From NCBI GenBank assembly GCA_009781005.1, contig WQYX01000002.1, positions 62,001-126,000 on the forward strand: DNA of 64,000 nucleotides, in the 5' to 3' direction. The position numbers were made by a program, and so were the translations under genes. Under the pieces are notes generated by a model. It saw only the letters and a program-made list of their open reading frames with translations. It had not been told where the DNA came from and made no database searches. This stretch comes from Polyangiaceae bacterium (GTDB lineage: Bacteria > Myxococcota_A > Polyangia > Polyangiales > Polyangiaceae). Below, piece by piece: positions 27,062 through 34,863 of the stretch; the first letter of the stretch is position 1; each line of letters opens with the position of its first letter.

Positions 27062-27290
27062 TTCTGCTCTACACACATGGCGACAGGGAAACCACACCGG
27101 GCCCCGAGCGTCGCGCCTTGGCAAGTCTACGCCTCTTATCGCTTCGGCGCCTCAGAAACGACAGGCGAAGTGAGGAGCGTAGGTCCTTCACATTTCCAGC
27201 GTGAATGCGCGTGTGTTCCGAACTCCGCCCGTGTAAAACAAAATCTGCGTGGGCTGTCATTGGGGCCCTGCAAAGGGCTGATCGAGGGTC

Positions 27291-27878
27291 GTGGACAAGA
27301 CCGAGCGAAGACAACAAATTCTTACACACGCGCGCAATGTCTTCGCAAAGCGCGGATACCACGCGGCGAAGATCGACGACATCGTCGCCGCTGCAGGGAT
27401 TGCGCGCGGCACGTTCTACCTCCACTTCGAGGACAAGCGCGCCATCTTCGAGGAGATCGTCGACGGCGCCTTCGAGGGGCTCGGCAAGGCGGTCGTGCGC
27501 GTCAACACCGAGCACCCCACGCTCTCGGTCGCCGATCAAATCATCGAGAACATCCGCAGCATCGTCCGCGTGCTCATCGCAGATCCGGCAACGACGAAGA
27601 TCCTTCTATCGGACGCCGTCGGACTCGATCCGGCATTCGATCGCAAACTTCTCTCGTTCTACGAAGGCATCGGCAAATTCCTCGAGTCTTCGCTCGAGGA
27701 CGGCCAGGCGCTCGGCATCGTCTCGCCAGGCGACGTGCGCATGTTCGCGATCATGACGCTCGGGGCAATGAAGGAGATCATGTACCAGGTCGTGATGCGC
27801 GGCCTCGCGTACCCCGAAGGGCGCATCGTCGAGCAGCTCTTTTCGTTTCTGTCCGCAGGCTACCTTCGCGTCACATAA
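27291..27878 (+). CDS. TetR/AcrR-family transcriptional regulator
   Basis: 195 aa. The N-terminal helix-turn-helix is clear: RRQQILTHARNVFAKRGYHAAKIDDIVAAAGIARGTFYLHFEDKRAIFEEI, at residues 7-57. The C-terminal ligand-binding domain is variable (LADPATTKILLSDAVGLDP... MRGLAYPEG). The start is GTG 27291, with gaggg about 5 nt upstream. It is divergent from the Pro-rich gene with a 229-bp gap; I saw no palindrome in that gap, whereas a TetR-like palindrome is present at 25359. A hairpin repeat (27895) follows the stop. Confidence 0.9.
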   Translation: MDKTERRQQILTHARNVFAKRGYHAAKIDDIVAAAGIARGTFYLHFEDKRAIFEEIVDGAFEGLGKAVVRVNTEHPTLSVADQIIENIRSIVRVLIADPATTKILLSDAVGLDPAFDRKLLSFYEGIGKFLESSLEDGQALGIVSPGDVRMFAIMTLGAMKEIMYQVVMRGLAYPEGRIVEQLFSFLSAGYLRVT

Positions 27879-27894
27879 CGAGAGTTTCGTGAAT

Positions 27895-27978
27895 GTTGGG
27901 GTTCGTAAAACTCACCCCAACCCACATGTTTGCTTGCTGCGTGGCTGCGTAGGTTGGGGTGAGCTTGCGAACCCCAAC
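27895..27978. repeat. Palindromic hairpin element D
   Basis: 84 bp. The arms gttggggttcg-taaaa-ctcaccccaacc and ggttggggtgagcttgcgaaccccaac form a long stem-loop. The sequence is unrelated to families A-C. It sits 17 bp after the TetR stop and may end its transcription. Confidence 0.85.
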
Positions 27979-28003
27979 TCCAACGTGGAAGACTTTTGGT
28001 TCT

Positions 28004-29635
28004 GTGTTGGCACTGACGACCGAAGCACCTCCACATCCCGAACAGCTCCAGACAGAGCAGCTCCCCCTTCCCCTCGATGACTTCGCATCGCAAGAGCGCG
28101 GTCACGGCATTGCTCGACCGAACCGCGTTTATTGCAACCGCAACTTGAAGATGACCAGCATTGCGTGGGTCGGCTTCGACATGGACTACACGCTGGCGAT
28201 CTACGACCAGGCGGCGATGGACGACCTATCCATCCGCGCGACCATCGCGAAGCTCATTTTGCGCGGCTACCCCGAGTTCATCAAGACCGTGCCGATCTCG
28301 ACCGAATTTCCTGTGCGCGGTCTGCTCATCGACAAGCGCTTCGGGCACGTCCTCAAGATGGACCGCTACAAGTACGTCCACAAGGGTTATCACGGCTTTC
28401 GCGAGCTCACGAAAGAGGAACTCCGCGCCCTCTACCACGCGAAAAAGATTCGCCCCGCAACGCCGCGGTTTCATTGGATCGACACGCTCTACGCGCTCTC
28501 CGAGGTCGCCACCTACGTGGCGCTCGTCGATGCGATGGAGAAAAGGGGGCTCTCGGTAAACTATGCGCGCCTCTTCACCGATATCCGCGAGGGGATCGAC
28601 GAAGCGCATCGCGACGGCACGATCCTCGACGAGGTCGCGTCGGATCTCCCACGCTTCGTGCACCGTGATCCGAACCTCGCACCCACGCTCCACAAGCTCC
28701 GCTCCGCAGGCAAGAAGCTCTTTCTTCTCACCAACTCGCGCCGACAATACACGGAGAAGATGATGACGTATCTGCTCGGCGACGCGATGGCCGAGTACCC
28801 AACGTGGCGCAACTACTTCGACGTCGTCATCGTCGCAGCGCACAAACCCGTGTTCTTCACCGAGCGTCATCCGCTGATGGAGCACGATGGTGAGGCGCTT
28901 ATGCCAGCGACCCAGCCGCTCGAGCGAGGCAAGATCTACGAGGGAGGAAACCTCCAGGAGCTCGAACGCGCGCTCGGCGTCACGGGCGACGCAATCCTCT
29001 ACGTCGGCGATCACATCTACGGCGACATCCTTCGGTCGAAGAAGGACAGCGCGTGGCGCACGGCGATGATCATGCAGGAGCTCGAAACGGAGATCGCTGC
29101 CTACGTATCATGCAAGGAAGATTTCGCGGCGCTCGAGTCCCTGGAAGATCAACGCGAGCACCTCGAAGACGATCTTCGCTACTACCAAGCGCGCATCAAG
29201 GAGCTCACGCGCAACATCGATCATCGCTCCGGCGATCACCAGAAGAGCACGCGCGATCTGAATGCCGCAGCAGCGGCCGCTCCGCCGCATCCGAACTCGG
29301 AGACGAGTCTGAACGCGGACGCTGCCGCGTCGCACGGCGAGCATTCGGAGCTCGAGGCCGAACGCGTGCGCTTCAAGCGCGCCGTGGAGCGCATTCGAGG
29401 CAAGCTCCGACAGATCGAAGCCGAAGTCAGCGCGCTCGAACGACGCATCGACCAGCGCTTTCATCCCTTCTGGGGCTCGCTTCTCAAGGAGGGCAACGAG
29501 CAATCGAGCTTCGGCAAACAGGTCGACGATTATGCGTGCGTTTACACGTCTCGCGTGTCGAACTTCTTGGCGTACTCACCCCAACAGTCCTTTCGGAGCC
29601 CGCGCGACGTCATGGCTCACGAGTTTGGGATGTAG
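28004..29635 (+). CDS. HAD-superfamily 5'-nucleotidase (purine/IMP-GMP type, cN-II-like)
   Basis: About 543 aa. HAD motif I is FDMDYTLAIYD (both Asp present), motif II is LFLLTNSRRQYTEK and motif IV is LYVGDHIYGDILRSKK. KMDRYKYVHKGYHGF, RPATPRFHWIDTLYALSE and the large cap fit the HAD-IG-Ncltidse / cytosolic 5'-nucleotidase II family, which dephosphorylates IMP and GMP. The last 170 residues form an Ala/Glu/Arg-rich coiled coil. The start is uncertain: the ORF is open from GTG 27959 inside element D, and GTG 28004 or the ATG at 28151 (MTSIAWVGFDMD) are alternatives. truD follows 14 bp after the stop. Confidence 0.85.
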   Translation: MLALTTEAPPHPEQLQTEQLPLPLDDFASQERGHGIARPNRVYCNRNLKMTSIAWVGFDMDYTLAIYDQAAMDDLSIRATIAKLILRGYPEFIKTVPISTEFPVRGLLIDKRFGHVLKMDRYKYVHKGYHGFRELTKEELRALYHAKKIRPATPRFHWIDTLYALSEVATYVALVDAMEKRGLSVNYARLFTDIREGIDEAHRDGTILDEVASDLPRFVHRDPNLAPTLHKLRSAGKKLFLLTNSRRQYTEKMMTYLLGDAMAEYPTWRNYFDVVIVAAHKPVFFTERHPLMEHDGEALMPATQPLERGKIYEGGNLQELERALGVTGDAILYVGDHIYGDILRSKKDSAWRTAMIMQELETEIAAYVSCKEDFAALESLEDQREHLEDDLRYYQARIKELTRNIDHRSGDHQKSTRDLNAAAAAAPPHPNSETSLNADAAASHGEHSELEAERVRFKRAVERIRGKLRQIEAEVSALERRIDQRFHPFWGSLLKEGNEQSSFGKQVDDYACVYTSRVSNFLAYSPQQSFRSPRDVMAHEFGM

Positions 29636-29649
29636 TACGAGCCCACCCG

Positions 29650-30711
29650 ATGCGCGCTTCATTGCCCACCGGTAGGATCAAGAGCTCGCCTGACGACTTC
29701 CTCGTCGACGAGATCGCTGCGTATGAACCCTGCGGAACCGGCGAGCATCTCTACGTCCATTTCAGGAAACGGGGGCTGACCACGGACGAAGCTGCGCGCG
29801 CCATCGCCAACGCACTCGGTGCCGACTTTCGCCAAGCCGGCATCGCAGGTCTGAAGGACAAGGCGGCCGTGACGACGCAGTGGATGAGCGTGCTCGTGCG
29901 CGATCCGAATGCGGAAGCACGCGCAATGGAACTTTCGCTACCGAACATCGAGATCCTCGCGGCGAAGCGGCACGGCAACAAGTTGAAGACCGGGCACCTG
30001 CGCGGAAATCGCTTTCGCATCGTCGTGCGCGGGCTCGCAGACGGAGCGCTCGGCAACGTGAAAGAAACCTTTGCGCGCATCGCGAACGAGGGCGTTCCGA
30101 ATGCATTCGGGTTGCAACGATTCGGGCGCGAAGGCGACACCGCCTCGATCGCGCGCGCGTGGCTCACGGGCAAGGCACGAGCTCCCTCGAATCCACGCGT
30201 GCGCCGTTTTCACTTCTCGGCATTGCAGTCTGCGATCTTCAACGCCGTGCTCGAAGCGCGCGTGGCCGACGGATCGTGGAACGTTCCTGCCGCAGGCGAC
30301 ATCCTCAAGAAAGAGGACACCGGTGGGCTCTTTCTCTGCACGGACGCCTCTGTGGACCGCGAGCGCGCGCTCCGCGGCGAGCTCTGTCCCACGGGGCCGA
30401 TCATCGGCGAAAAAATGCAAAAGCCCGAAGGCGAGATCCGCGCGCTCGAAGAGCGAGTGAGCGCGCCCTTTCTCGAAGGGATCGATCTGCACCGAGCTCG
30501 CACTCTCGGCGAGGGGACGCGGCGCGCGCTGCGCCTTCGTGTCATCGATCCGTCAATCGATGAACTGACGAACGATAAAGTGGAAGCTCCTCGGGAACAT
30601 GGCGGCGCGTGCGAGGTTTGCTTTGTGCTACCCAAAGGAGCCTACGCCACAACGGTCCTCGGCAATGTCTTCGATCTCGGCGCAACCCCTTCTCATTCGG
30701 AACCGTCGTGA
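29650..30711 (+). CDS. truD: tRNA pseudouridine(13) synthase TruD
   Basis: 353 aa; isomerises U13 of tRNA(Glu). The catalytic motif GIAGLKDKAAVTTQWMSV holds the active-site Asp (GxKDxxA) at about residue 66. KTGHLRGNRFRIVVRG, GVPNAFGLQRFGREGDT and FHFSALQSAIFN follow, in the usual TruD order with the family-specific TRUD insertion. ATG 29650 is the natural start. The last residues (SHSEPS) and the TGA stop are encoded by the left arm of element C1, so the original C-terminus has probably been replaced by a few residues. Confidence 0.95.
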   Translation: MRASLPTGRIKSSPDDFLVDEIAAYEPCGTGEHLYVHFRKRGLTTDEAARAIANALGADFRQAGIAGLKDKAAVTTQWMSVLVRDPNAEARAMELSLPNIEILAAKRHGNKLKTGHLRGNRFRIVVRGLADGALGNVKETFARIANEGVPNAFGLQRFGREGDTASIARAWLTGKARAPSNPRVRRFHFSALQSAIFNAVLEARVADGSWNVPAAGDILKKEDTGGLFLCTDASVDRERALRGELCPTGPIIGEKMQKPEGEIRALEERVSAPFLEGIDLHRARTLGEGTRRALRLRVIDPSIDELTNDKVEAPREHGGACEVCFVLPKGAYATTVLGNVFDLGATPSHSEPS

Positions 30712-30809
30712 GCGACGCAAAGCTAGGAAGGCCGACCGAACAATACTCGGAGTATTTTGAGGGAGGCCGACCGACGATTTGCGGCGCGCAACAGGTTCCG
30801 AATGAGAAG
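30689..30809. repeat. Palindromic element C1
   Basis: 121 bp with perfect 16-bp arms cttctcattcggaacc/ggttccgaatgagaag. The core gtcgtgagcgacg...gatttgcggcgcgcaacagg is related to families A and B. It covers the truD stop codon and ends 11 bp before the exbB start. Confidence 0.93.
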
Positions 30810-30820
30810 AAAGAGGAAGA

Positions 30821-31579
30821 ATGATCGAGCGAGTGAAGAACGCGATGGTCGGGCTGGGGGCCGGGTGGGTCCTCATCCTGATGTTGATCCTCAGCGTCAT
30901 TTCGCTGGCCATCATGCTCGAGCGCGCGTGGCTCTATTGGTCGCTCCGCGATGACGTGCCCAACTTGATGAGGGATCTGGGTCGTCTGCTCCGCGGCGGC
31001 GATCTCGACGGCGCACGTCGCCGCCTCGAAGCTTCACCAAGCGCAGAAGCCGCAGTGGTCATCGCGGGCGTCGTCGAAGCAGGCATGGGGCCAGAAGCCG
31101 CTGAAGAAGCCATGGCAGGCGCGAGTGCGCTTCAGCGAGTGAAGCTCGAACGGCGGCTCGCGTTCCTCGGAACGCTCGGCAACAACGCACCGTTCATCGG
31201 GCTGCTCGGCACGGTCATCGGCATCCTTGGCGCCTTCAACGAACTCGGCAAGGAGAAGAACGCAACGTTGTCGGCCGCGGGCTCGGCCATCGCTCCCGAA
31301 GCGGTCATGAGCAACATTGCCGAAGCACTCGTCGCAACGGCGGTGGGGCTCCTCGTCGCCATTCCCGCGGTCGCCGCGTTCAACACGTTCCAGCGCGTGG
31401 TCCGCACCACGCTCTCGAACACCGAAGCACTCAGCCACGTCCTCCTCGCTCACCTCAAGGCAACGGGAACGCCGGGACCCGACGTCGATTCAACGGTCAA
31501 ACAGGCGGCTGCGCGCGTGGAGCACACGCCGGCCAGCAAAGGCGGCCGCCGTTCGGCAAAAGAGTCGGACGACAACTGA
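30821..31579 (+). CDS. exbB: MotA/TolQ/ExbB proton-channel protein
   Basis: 252 aa inner-membrane protein. TM1 is at about 10-34 (GWVLILMLILSVISLAIMLERAWLY), followed by the cytoplasmic domain. The conserved channel region LGNNAPFIGLLGTVIGILGAFNELG and EALVATAVGLLVAIPAVAAFNTF gives TM2 and TM3. It forms a proton-driven motor with the ExbD protein encoded 13 bp downstream, energising the TonB-like protein. The gene has a good ribosome site (gagga) before ATG 30821. Within the family it could also be TolQ or an Agl-type motility motor; the adjacent TonB favours ExbB. Confidence 0.9.
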   Translation: MIERVKNAMVGLGAGWVLILMLILSVISLAIMLERAWLYWSLRDDVPNLMRDLGRLLRGGDLDGARRRLEASPSAEAAVVIAGVVEAGMGPEAAEEAMAGASALQRVKLERRLAFLGTLGNNAPFIGLLGTVIGILGAFNELGKEKNATLSAAGSAIAPEAVMSNIAEALVATAVGLLVAIPAVAAFNTFQRVVRTTLSNTEALSHVLLAHLKATGTPGPDVDSTVKQAAARVEHTPASKGGRRSAKESDDN

Positions 31580-31592
31580 GGAATTATCGAAG

Positions 31593-32048
31593 ATGGCAGG
31601 CGGCGCTCAAGACACGGAAGACGCTATCGTCGGGATCAACGTCACCCCGCTCGTCGACATCGTCCTCGTCATTCTCATCATCTTCATGGTGACCACGAAG
31701 ATGATCGTGTCCAAATCGGTTCCACTCGATCTGCCGAAAGCAGCTTCGGGCTCCGACATCCAGACCGTTTTCAGCATCGTGCTTCTCGCTGACGGCACTA
31801 CGCAGGTCGACAGCCGGCAAGTGCCGAACGACGACGCGATCGCGCCGCTCGCAAAGGCCGCGCATGACAAGAACGCGGAGCTTCGCGCCGTCATCAAGGC
31901 GGATACGGCCGTGACTCATGGGCGCGTGATTCACGTGCTCGATCTGTTGAAGCAAGCGCAGGTTGCAAAGATCGCGTTCGGCGTTTCCCCCATCGCTCCT
32001 GGCACCACACCCGGTACAGGCGGTGCAACACCAGCTCCTGCGAAGTAG
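31593..32048 (+). CDS. exbD: ExbD/TolR biopolymer transport protein
   Basis: 151 aa; one N-terminal transmembrane helix with the proton-carrying Asp (INVTPLVDIVLVILIIFMVTT) and a periplasmic domain (VFSIVLLADGTTQVDSRQV, RAVIKADTAVTHGRVIHVLDLLKQAQVAKIAFGV). The internal ATG 31593 is right; the track start at 31317 lies in exbB. A Thr/Pro/Gly/Ala tail follows the fold. It works with the preceding ExbB and the following TonB. Confidence 0.92.
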   Translation: MAGGAQDTEDAIVGINVTPLVDIVLVILIIFMVTTKMIVSKSVPLDLPKAASGSDIQTVFSIVLLADGTTQVDSRQVPNDDAIAPLAKAAHDKNAELRAVIKADTAVTHGRVIHVLDLLKQAQVAKIAFGVSPIAPGTTPGTGGATPAPAK

Positions 32049-32053
32049 GTGAC

Positions 32054-32947
32054 GTGAAGCGGGTGGATATGGCGAAGTCGAACGGAGCAACCAAGCAAAC
32101 GGGCGAGAGCATCGATCCGTTCGCTACCGTGCTCGGCATCGAGCCGAGGTTTCCGGTGGCCGTCATGATCGCCGTGGCGCTGCTGCTGCATGCGGGTGCA
32201 GCAGCCGCCGCCGGAACGGCCATGATGCTCGCGGACATGGCCACGTGGGCTCACAAGGTTCGATCGAGCATCGCCGCGCAGCTCACGCAGACGTACGAAA
32301 TCGAAATGGCCAAGGAGAAACCGCCGGAGCCTCCGCCGCCGGAACCCGCGAAAGAGGAACCGAAGGAAGAGCCCGCGCCGGTCATCAAGCAGCAACAACA
32401 AGAGGCGAAGCCGCATGAGAACACGCCGCCGCCTCCTCCTGCTGCTGCCCAAGCCGGCAAGGTGCTCACGCAAGAGCCGCCGAAAGACGAGCCGGTCGAT
32501 CTCACGGGCAACACGTTCGTGACCGGATCGAGCAGCACTTTCGCGGGCGGGACCACACAAGCCGGCGGCACGAGCAAGACAGCGGTGTACGGCACTGCGG
32601 CCGCGGCAACGGGAGTGCCCGGCGGCAAAGGCACAGCGCCTGCACATACTCCTGGCGTTGACAAGTCGCGCGCGGCCGGCCTTCTCGGCGGCGCGAGCTG
32701 GGATGATTGCCCCTTCCCCTCCGAAGCCGACGCCGAGCAGATCGATAACGCGTACGTGACCATTCAGGTGAAGGTCAAATCGGACGGCGCGGCCGACTCG
32801 GTCACCGTCGTGCAAGATCCCGGGCACGGCTTCGGTCGCGAGGCGAAGAAGTGTGCAATGCGCAAGCAATACGCAACCGCACTCGACGCCGACGGCAACG
32901 CCATGGCAGGCACCACGAAGGTTTTTCGCGTCCGCTTCAGTAGGTGA
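32054..32947 (+). CDS. tonB: TonB-like energy transducer
   Basis: 297 aa (GTG 32054; ATG 32069 also possible). There is an N-terminal membrane anchor (FPVAVMIAVALLLHAGAAAAAG), a Pro/Glu/Lys-rich periplasm-spanning stretch (PPEPPPPEPAKEEPKEE), a Gly/Thr-rich linker, and a C-terminal TonB-type beta domain (NAYVTIQVKVKSDGAADSVTVVQDPG... VFRVRFSR). The single Cys pair DDCPF and KKCAM could form a disulfide. It would couple proton flow through ExbBD to an outer-membrane receptor; no receptor gene lies nearby, so the cargo is unknown. Confidence 0.85.
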   Translation: MKRVDMAKSNGATKQTGESIDPFATVLGIEPRFPVAVMIAVALLLHAGAAAAAGTAMMLADMATWAHKVRSSIAAQLTQTYEIEMAKEKPPEPPPPEPAKEEPKEEPAPVIKQQQQEAKPHENTPPPPPAAAQAGKVLTQEPPKDEPVDLTGNTFVTGSSSTFAGGTTQAGGTSKTAVYGTAAAATGVPGGKGTAPAHTPGVDKSRAAGLLGGASWDDCPFPSEADAEQIDNAYVTIQVKVKSDGAADSVTVVQDPGHGFGREAKKCAMRKQYATALDADGNAMAGTTKVFRVRFSR

Positions 32948-32987
32948 TCCCTCCGCGCGCTTCGCCTTCGGCTCGGAGCGCTCTCAG

Positions 32988-33261
32988 ACTGGCTTCCCAG
33001 ATGGTCGCGAAGCTTCCCAGATGGGTCGCGGAGTTTTCCAGACCGGATTTTGGCTCAAATTTTCGATCTCGAAGCCAGCGACCGGCTGTCCCAAGCTCGA
33101 AAGTGCATCTTTCTAGGCAAATTTCTGATCCGAGAAGCTTCCTTCCCATCTGGGAAGCTTCGAAGACCGTCTGGAAAGCTTCCTTCCCATCTGGGAAGCT
33201 TCGAAGACCGTCTGGAAAGCTTCCTTCCCATCTGGGAAGCTTCGAAGACCGTCTGGAAAGC
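32988..33261. repeat. Tandem 41-bp repeats rich in HindIII-like palindromes (about 3 exact copies plus degenerate units)
   Basis: From about 33139 to 33261, three near-identical 41-bp units (ttcccatctgggaagcttcgaagaccgtctggaaagctt) stand in tandem. Each carries self-complementary parts (tcccatctggga, aagctt). Degenerate units (cttcccagatgg) extend left to about 32988. Together with the hairpin at 33321 it occupies the 430-bp gap between the tonB operon and the convergent MCE gene. No credible gene is in this gap; ORF-track hits here are repeat translations. Confidence 0.85.
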
Positions 33262-33320
33262 TCGGGGAGGGCAGGCACGAGGGCCTCTGCCCCTACAGCC
33301 AACTGACAACGTATGCGTAG

Positions 33321-33342
33321 GGGCGGCCCCCCGTGGCCGCCC
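33321..33342. terminator. GC-rich hairpin between convergent operons, possible terminator
   Basis: An 8-bp stem gggcggcc/ggccgccc with a 6-nt loop is followed by ttatt. It lies between the ends of tonB (32947) and the MCE gene (33380). Confidence 0.45.
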
Positions 33343-33379
33343 TTATTCGATGCTATCTGTGCACACGCGGAGGTGGCCC

Positions 33380-34849
33380 TCAGCGAGCTACACCTGTGGG
33401 AGCGAACGGCAGAATCGTTTTGAGATCGTCGTCGGTGAAACGAAGTTGCAAGCCGAGGAAGTAATCACGCCTGTCGGGTGTGAAGATTTGATCGGCGCCG
33501 CCAATGAGCCAAAGGCGATGAAGGAATTCGTAACCAATCCACACTCTGTAGCGCGGTCGAATCTCTTCACCGAATCCGAAGAGATCTTGCACGACCTCGA
33601 ATCGGTTCGACAGAAGGTGTGTATCGAGGCCAATGCCGCCCGTGGATTCCTTGATACCGAATCGGCCTGTGAACGGGCCAATTCGCCGCGCAAACTGCAA
33701 CGAAAAGCGGAATGCGTCCGTGGTGGTCGTGGTCACCGTGCGATAGTGCGCGGGCTCGTTCGGGTTCGTGGTGTCCACGTCGGTCTGCGTGATATTCGTT
33801 TTGCCGCGCGGGTCATTAATGAGCTCGATGACGTAATACTTGTCTTCGCGCGGCTGAAGCCGGAGCTCGACATAACTCTTGATGGTATTCGCGAGGAAGT
33901 TGTAGTCGGCGCGCAGACCAACGACGGTTTGAAGGCGTCTTAGACCGTCCACATATTCGTTGACGCCTTCGGCAACGCCCTGGACGTCGTTGATGAGGGA
34001 CTCGTCCTTGGTGAGGCGGCCCACGGTGCCCTCGCCGCGGTCGATTCTTCCGGCAACGCTGTCAATGTGGCCGAGCGCGCTCTCGAGGCTCTTCGATGCG
34101 CGGTTGATGCGCTCGACGCTGCTCCGAAGCTCGCCCGACTCACCGTCTTTGCCGCCCTGAGTCGCAAGCAAAACTTTTACGTCGTCGGTAATGGCGCGCA
34201 CGTTCTCGAGGATTCTTTGGATCTCGGGCGCGCTGTGCTGCGAGATACGATCGACGTTTTCGAGGGCATCTTTGATGGCCGCGCGATTCTCACGCACCGT
34301 GAGGTTGATGGCCTCGGTAGCCTGCGCGAGATTCTCTAGCGTCGCCTTCATGTTGCGACCGCCCTCTTCGCTGCCGATGGAGAGCGCAAGCTGCTGCGCG
34401 ACCTTCTCCACCAAGTCTGCAATACGTCCGACCGTCTCCTTGAGATCGTCGATGGAACGAGCTTCGGGCAAGGTCTGGATCTCGTCGCCGTCTTTCTTGT
34501 CCGGCTCGCCGACTCCTTCGGTGAGGACGACGACGTTCTCACCGAGAAGCGACGCGCTCTTGACGCCGAGCCGAGCGCTCTCGTGAAGTTTCACGTCGGA
34601 GTTGACGCGAACGTCGATGCGCGCGGCTCCGTTCTCGAGCCGGATGTCTTGGACCGTGCCGACAGGGATACCAGCAATGGTGACGCGCGAGTTCTTCGCG
34701 ATGCCCGTTGCATCGGTCAGGTAAGCATGGACGGTGTAGCCCTTGCCGCCTCCAACGTGCGGGCTGATCGTGTGAAAGACGAGGTACCCCGCGCCCGCCG
34801 TAATCACGACGAAGAGGCCGATTTTGGCCGCTTGGGTAACCCTCGCCAT
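33380..34849 (-). CDS. MCE/MlaD-family lipid-transport protein with long C-terminal domain
   Basis: 489 aa. The N-terminal transmembrane anchor is at 10-28 (IGLFVVITAGAGYLVFH), followed by the MCE domain (VHAYLTDATGIAKNSRVTIAGIPVG, DVRVNSDVKLHESARLGVKSASLLGENVV). Residues 130-300 are a helical barrel-forming coiled coil, as in PqiB/LetB-type proteins. The last 190 residues have amphipathic beta strands with aromatic ends (YRVWIGYEFLHRL, YFLGLQLRF) and may form an outer-membrane docking region. The gene stands alone: no MlaE/MlaF ABC genes are adjacent, only a MATE exporter 14 bp upstream. It probably moves lipids across the periplasm. Confidence 0.88.
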   Translation of the reverse strand: MARVTQAAKIGLFVVITAGAGYLVFHTISPHVGGGKGYTVHAYLTDATGIAKNSRVTIAGIPVGTVQDIRLENGAARIDVRVNSDVKLHESARLGVKSASLLGENVVVLTEGVGEPDKKDGDEIQTLPEARSIDDLKETVGRIADLVEKVAQQLALSIGSEEGGRNMKATLENLAQATEAINLTVRENRAAIKDALENVDRISQHSAPEIQRILENVRAITDDVKVLLATQGGKDGESGELRSSVERINRASKSLESALGHIDSVAGRIDRGEGTVGRLTKDESLINDVQGVAEGVNEYVDGLRRLQTVVGLRADYNFLANTIKSYVELRLQPREDKYYVIELINDPRGKTNITQTDVDTTNPNEPAHYRTVTTTTTDAFRFSLQFARRIGPFTGRFGIKESTGGIGLDTHLLSNRFEVVQDLFGFGEEIRPRYRVWIGYEFLHRLWLIGGADQIFTPDRRDYFLGLQLRFTDDDLKTILPFAPTGVAR

Positions 34850-34863
34850 ACTTTTTTCGGAGG

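Noticed and set aside
33050-33943. 297-aa ORF over the 33 kb repeats
   Set aside because: It translates the tandem repeats and the complement of the MCE gene; the MCE reading is far better supported.
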